From contig JAJZWW010000170.1 in NCBI GenBank assembly GCA_021846485.1, positions 1-6,905 of the forward strand: 6,905 bases of DNA, given 5' to 3'. This document shows, in pieces, positions 6,090-6,905 of the stretch; within the stretch, counting starts at the first letter, position 1; each line of letters starts with the position of its first letter. The position numbers were made by a program, and so were the translations under genes. The notes below the pieces were generated by a model. The model was not told the origin of the DNA. It searched no databases and saw only the letters and a program-made list of their open reading frames with translations. This DNA is from Actinomycetes bacterium. Its GTDB lineage: Bacteria; Actinomycetota; Acidimicrobiia; Acidimicrobiales; Palsa-688.

Positions 6090-6608
6090 ATGACAGAACC
6101 CGCCCCGCTGAGCGACCCGCTCATCACCACCTTCGGCCGCCTCGTGGAGGTCTACAGCCGCCTCGAGCGAAGCCTCGGGCGTGCCCTGGAAGACGAAGGC
6201 GGCCTCCCCCACACCTGGTTCGAGGTCCTTCTCCGCCTGGCGCGCTCAGCCGATGGGCAGCTGACCATGGGCGACCTCGCCGAGCAGATCGCACTCACCT
6301 CCGGGGGAGTCACCCGACTGGTCGACCGCATGGAGGCAGCCGGCTACGTCGAGCGTCGCCCGTGTCCTACCGACCGCCGCGTGCAGTACGCCGCCGTCAC
6401 GCTGTCCGGACGCCAACGTCTCGGGCAGGCAGCCAAGGTCCACGCCTGCAACCTCCGAGCCGCCTTCGCCCGCCTGACCGATCAACAGGTCCGGACGCTC
6501 GATGCGCTCCTCGACCAGCTACGCCCCGAGGCTGACCCCGGCATGGCCACCAGCGGAGACTCTCTCAAGGCCACGACAGCCGCGGAGGACAACGCTCCCA
6601 GCGGTTGA
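6090..6608 (+). CDS. MarR-family transcriptional regulator
   Basis: A 172-residue winged-helix regulator, ordinary length for MarR. Residues 8-50 form the N-terminal dimer helices, LTMGDLAEQIALTSGGVTRL (58-77) is the helix-turn-helix, with the recognition helix continuing to LVDRMEAAGYVER, and RRPCPTDRRVQYAAVT (89-104) is the wing with the family's DRR (95-97). LTDQQVRTLDALLDQL (129-144) is the C-terminal dimer helix; the last 28 residues are a disordered tail. Two cysteines are visible (Cys92 in the wing, Cys120 in the next helix), which could allow redox or electrophile sensing, though neither matches the N-terminal Cys of OhrR or YodB. The ATG at 6090 is preferred over one at 6081, which overlaps the -10. 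It is divergent from the reductase operon and probably represses both; the ligand is unknown. Confidence 0.9.
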   Translation: MTEPAPLSDPLITTFGRLVEVYSRLERSLGRALEDEGGLPHTWFEVLLRLARSADGQLTMGDLAEQIALTSGGVTRLVDRMEAAGYVERRPCPTDRRVQYAAVTLSGRQRLGQAAKVHACNLRAAFARLTDQQVRTLDALLDQLRPEADPGMATSGDSLKATTAAEDNAPSG

Positions 6609-6610
6609 GA

Positions 6611-6650
6611 AGGGCAGCTGCATAGGGCATGCATAGGGCTGCCCTATGCA
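6611..6650. repeat. TGCATAGGGC tandem and inverted array after marR (possible terminator hairpin)
   Basis: TGCATAGGGC is present at 6619-6628 and 6630-6639, and its reverse complement GCCCTATGCA at 6641-6650, so the last two make a perfect 21-bp palindrome around a single T. A competing hairpin pairs AGGGCAGC (6611-6618) with GCTGCCCT (6638-6645) and TGCAT with ATGCA inside it. Only one of the two can form at a time. It begins 2 bp after the marR stop and could end its transcript, although no T-run follows. Confidence 0.75.
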
Positions 6651-6713
6651 CCGCCACCCTCGCCCGAGCCTCGGCCGCAAAGGTGCAGCGTGCGGGCCGC
6701 TCGCGTCGCGCCA

Positions 6714-6738
6714 CCCTGCGTATGCTGCATACGCAGGG
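6714..6738. repeat. 25-bp perfect palindrome
   Basis: CCCTGCGTATGC at 6714-6725 is the exact reverse complement of GCATACGCAGGG at 6727-6738, with a single T between. With a one-base loop it is unlikely to be an RNA hairpin alone and looks like a binding site for a dimeric protein. The partial motif CATACGC recurs at 6792-6798. Confidence 0.8.
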
Positions 6739-6749
6739 GCTGAGTAGGT

Positions 6750-6771
6750 CCCGATAAAAAGCCCCGATAAA
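6750..6771. repeat. CCCGATAAA direct repeat
   Basis: CCCGATAAA occurs at 6750-6758 and 6763-6771, period 13, in a locally AT-richer stretch that stands out from the GC-rich surroundings. It lies between the 25-bp palindrome and the DnaA-box-like site. Confidence 0.55.
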
Positions 6772-6773
6772 CC

Positions 6774-6794
6774 TGTGGATAACCCCGTGGACAT
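6774..6794. promoter_or_regulatory. DnaA-box-like pair
   Basis: TGTGGATAA at 6774-6782 is the exact complement of the consensus DnaA box TTATCCACA. CGTGGACAT at 6786-6794 matches 7 of 9 positions of the actinobacterial form TGTGGACAA in the same orientation, 12 bp away. Two boxes in close order are more than expected by chance in a GC-rich sequence, but no dnaA, dnaN or rep gene is visible. Confidence 0.45.
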
Positions 6795-6808
6795 ACGCTG
6801 AAACAGCA

Positions 6809-6836
6809 CGAAAGCCCACGAGATCGTGGGCTTTCG
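6809..6836 (-). terminator. hairpin terminator of the tRNA gene (possibly bidirectional)
   Basis: CGAAAGCCCACG (6809-6820) pairs perfectly with CGTGGGCTTTCG (6825-6836) around AGAT. It starts 20 bp after the tRNA 3' end on the minus strand; the A/T steps at the stem base give a short T-tract (CTTTCG, then a TTT further on). The stem is symmetric, so it may also stop marR read-through from the other side. Confidence 0.75.
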
Positions 6837-6856
6837 ACTGGACTCTGAGAATCCGT

Positions 6857-6905
6857 TGGTGGCGGGGGCGGGATTTGAACCCGCGACCTTCGGGTTATGA
6901 GCCCG
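6857..6905 (-). tRNA. tRNA-Met (anticodon CAU), 3' part only, cut by window end
   Basis: Read on the minus strand: anticodon stem-loop with loop CTCATAA (6901-6895, anticodon CAU at 6899-6897), 5-nt variable region AGGTC, T-arm GCGGG-TTCAAAT-CCCGC (6884-6868), acceptor strand CCCCGCC, discriminator A and an encoded CCA ending at 6857. The anticodon stem has three consecutive G:C pairs next to the loop and CCCGAAGGTC after it, like initiator tRNA. The acceptor strand CCCCGCC would pair fully with a GGCGGGG 5' end, which is elongator-like. The D-arm and 5' end lie beyond the window, so initiator versus elongator is not decided; a lysidine-modified tRNA-Ile is a less likely third option. Confidence 0.9.

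Noticed and set aside
6081..6608. marR start at 6081
   Set aside because: That ATG overlaps the TAAGAT -10; the ATG at 6090 fits a leaderless transcript and the family N-terminus.
6519..6819. Small minus-strand frames after marR (84-96 codons)
   Set aside because: They run through the palindromes and into marR antisense, with no SD or family pattern.
1..6905. CRISPR array, insertion sequence or integrase
   Set aside because: No regularly spaced repeat array, no transposase or integrase motif in any frame, and no terminal inverted repeats found by eye.

Overview
The window is very GC-rich and uses NNC/NNG codons heavily. It has GTG as well as ATG starts, an apparently leaderless regulator gene and strong purine Shine-Dalgarno (SD) sites. 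Together these point to an actinobacterial chromosome or large replicon; the genus cannot be read from the sequence.

Layout: a six-gene block on the minus strand fills positions 1-5991. In transcription order it encodes a Rossmann-fold F420_oxidored-type reductase (5356-5991), a VOC (glyoxalase/extradiol dioxygenase-like) protein (4814-5329), a YcaC-type isochorismatase-family hydrolase (3898-4680), a YtcJ-type amidohydrolase (1893-3686), an esterase fused to a luciferase-like domain (671-1843), and a YoaK/DUF1275 membrane protein that runs off the left edge (1-667). Gaps are 3-50 bp, except about 130 bp before the hydrolase gene and about 210 bp before the amidohydrolase gene. The larger gap holds a strong hairpin and a GGTGGC-type repeat. 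A MarR-family regulator (6090-6608) is divergent from the block. The 98-bp divergent gap holds a good sigma70-type promoter for the block (TTGACA, 17 bp, TAGGGT on the minus strand), an extended -10 for marR, and TGTCA half-sites that look like an autoregulatory operator.

Working together (inference): a MarR repressor facing an oxidoreductase, a VOC dioxygenase-like enzyme, two hydrolases, a small alpha/beta-hydrolase esterase and a membrane protein is the architecture of an inducible detoxification or catabolic operon for a small organic compound. It recalls, by gene type only, the MhqR quinone/phenol regulon of Bacillus (VOC dioxygenases, MhqD esterase, oxidoreductases, membrane protein). 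The substrate is unknown.

Right edge: 6609-6856 has no gene I can support. It is dense in small repeats: a tandem plus inverted TGCATAGGGC array, a 25-bp perfect palindrome, two CCCGATAAA repeats, a perfect DnaA-box 9-mer with a weaker neighbour, and a 12-bp hairpin terminator. The 3' half of a tRNA gene with anticodon CAU (tRNA-Met, minus strand) follows and is cut by the window end. An accessory-type cluster lying against the 3' end of a tRNA gene is a classic integration context, but no integrase is visible here.
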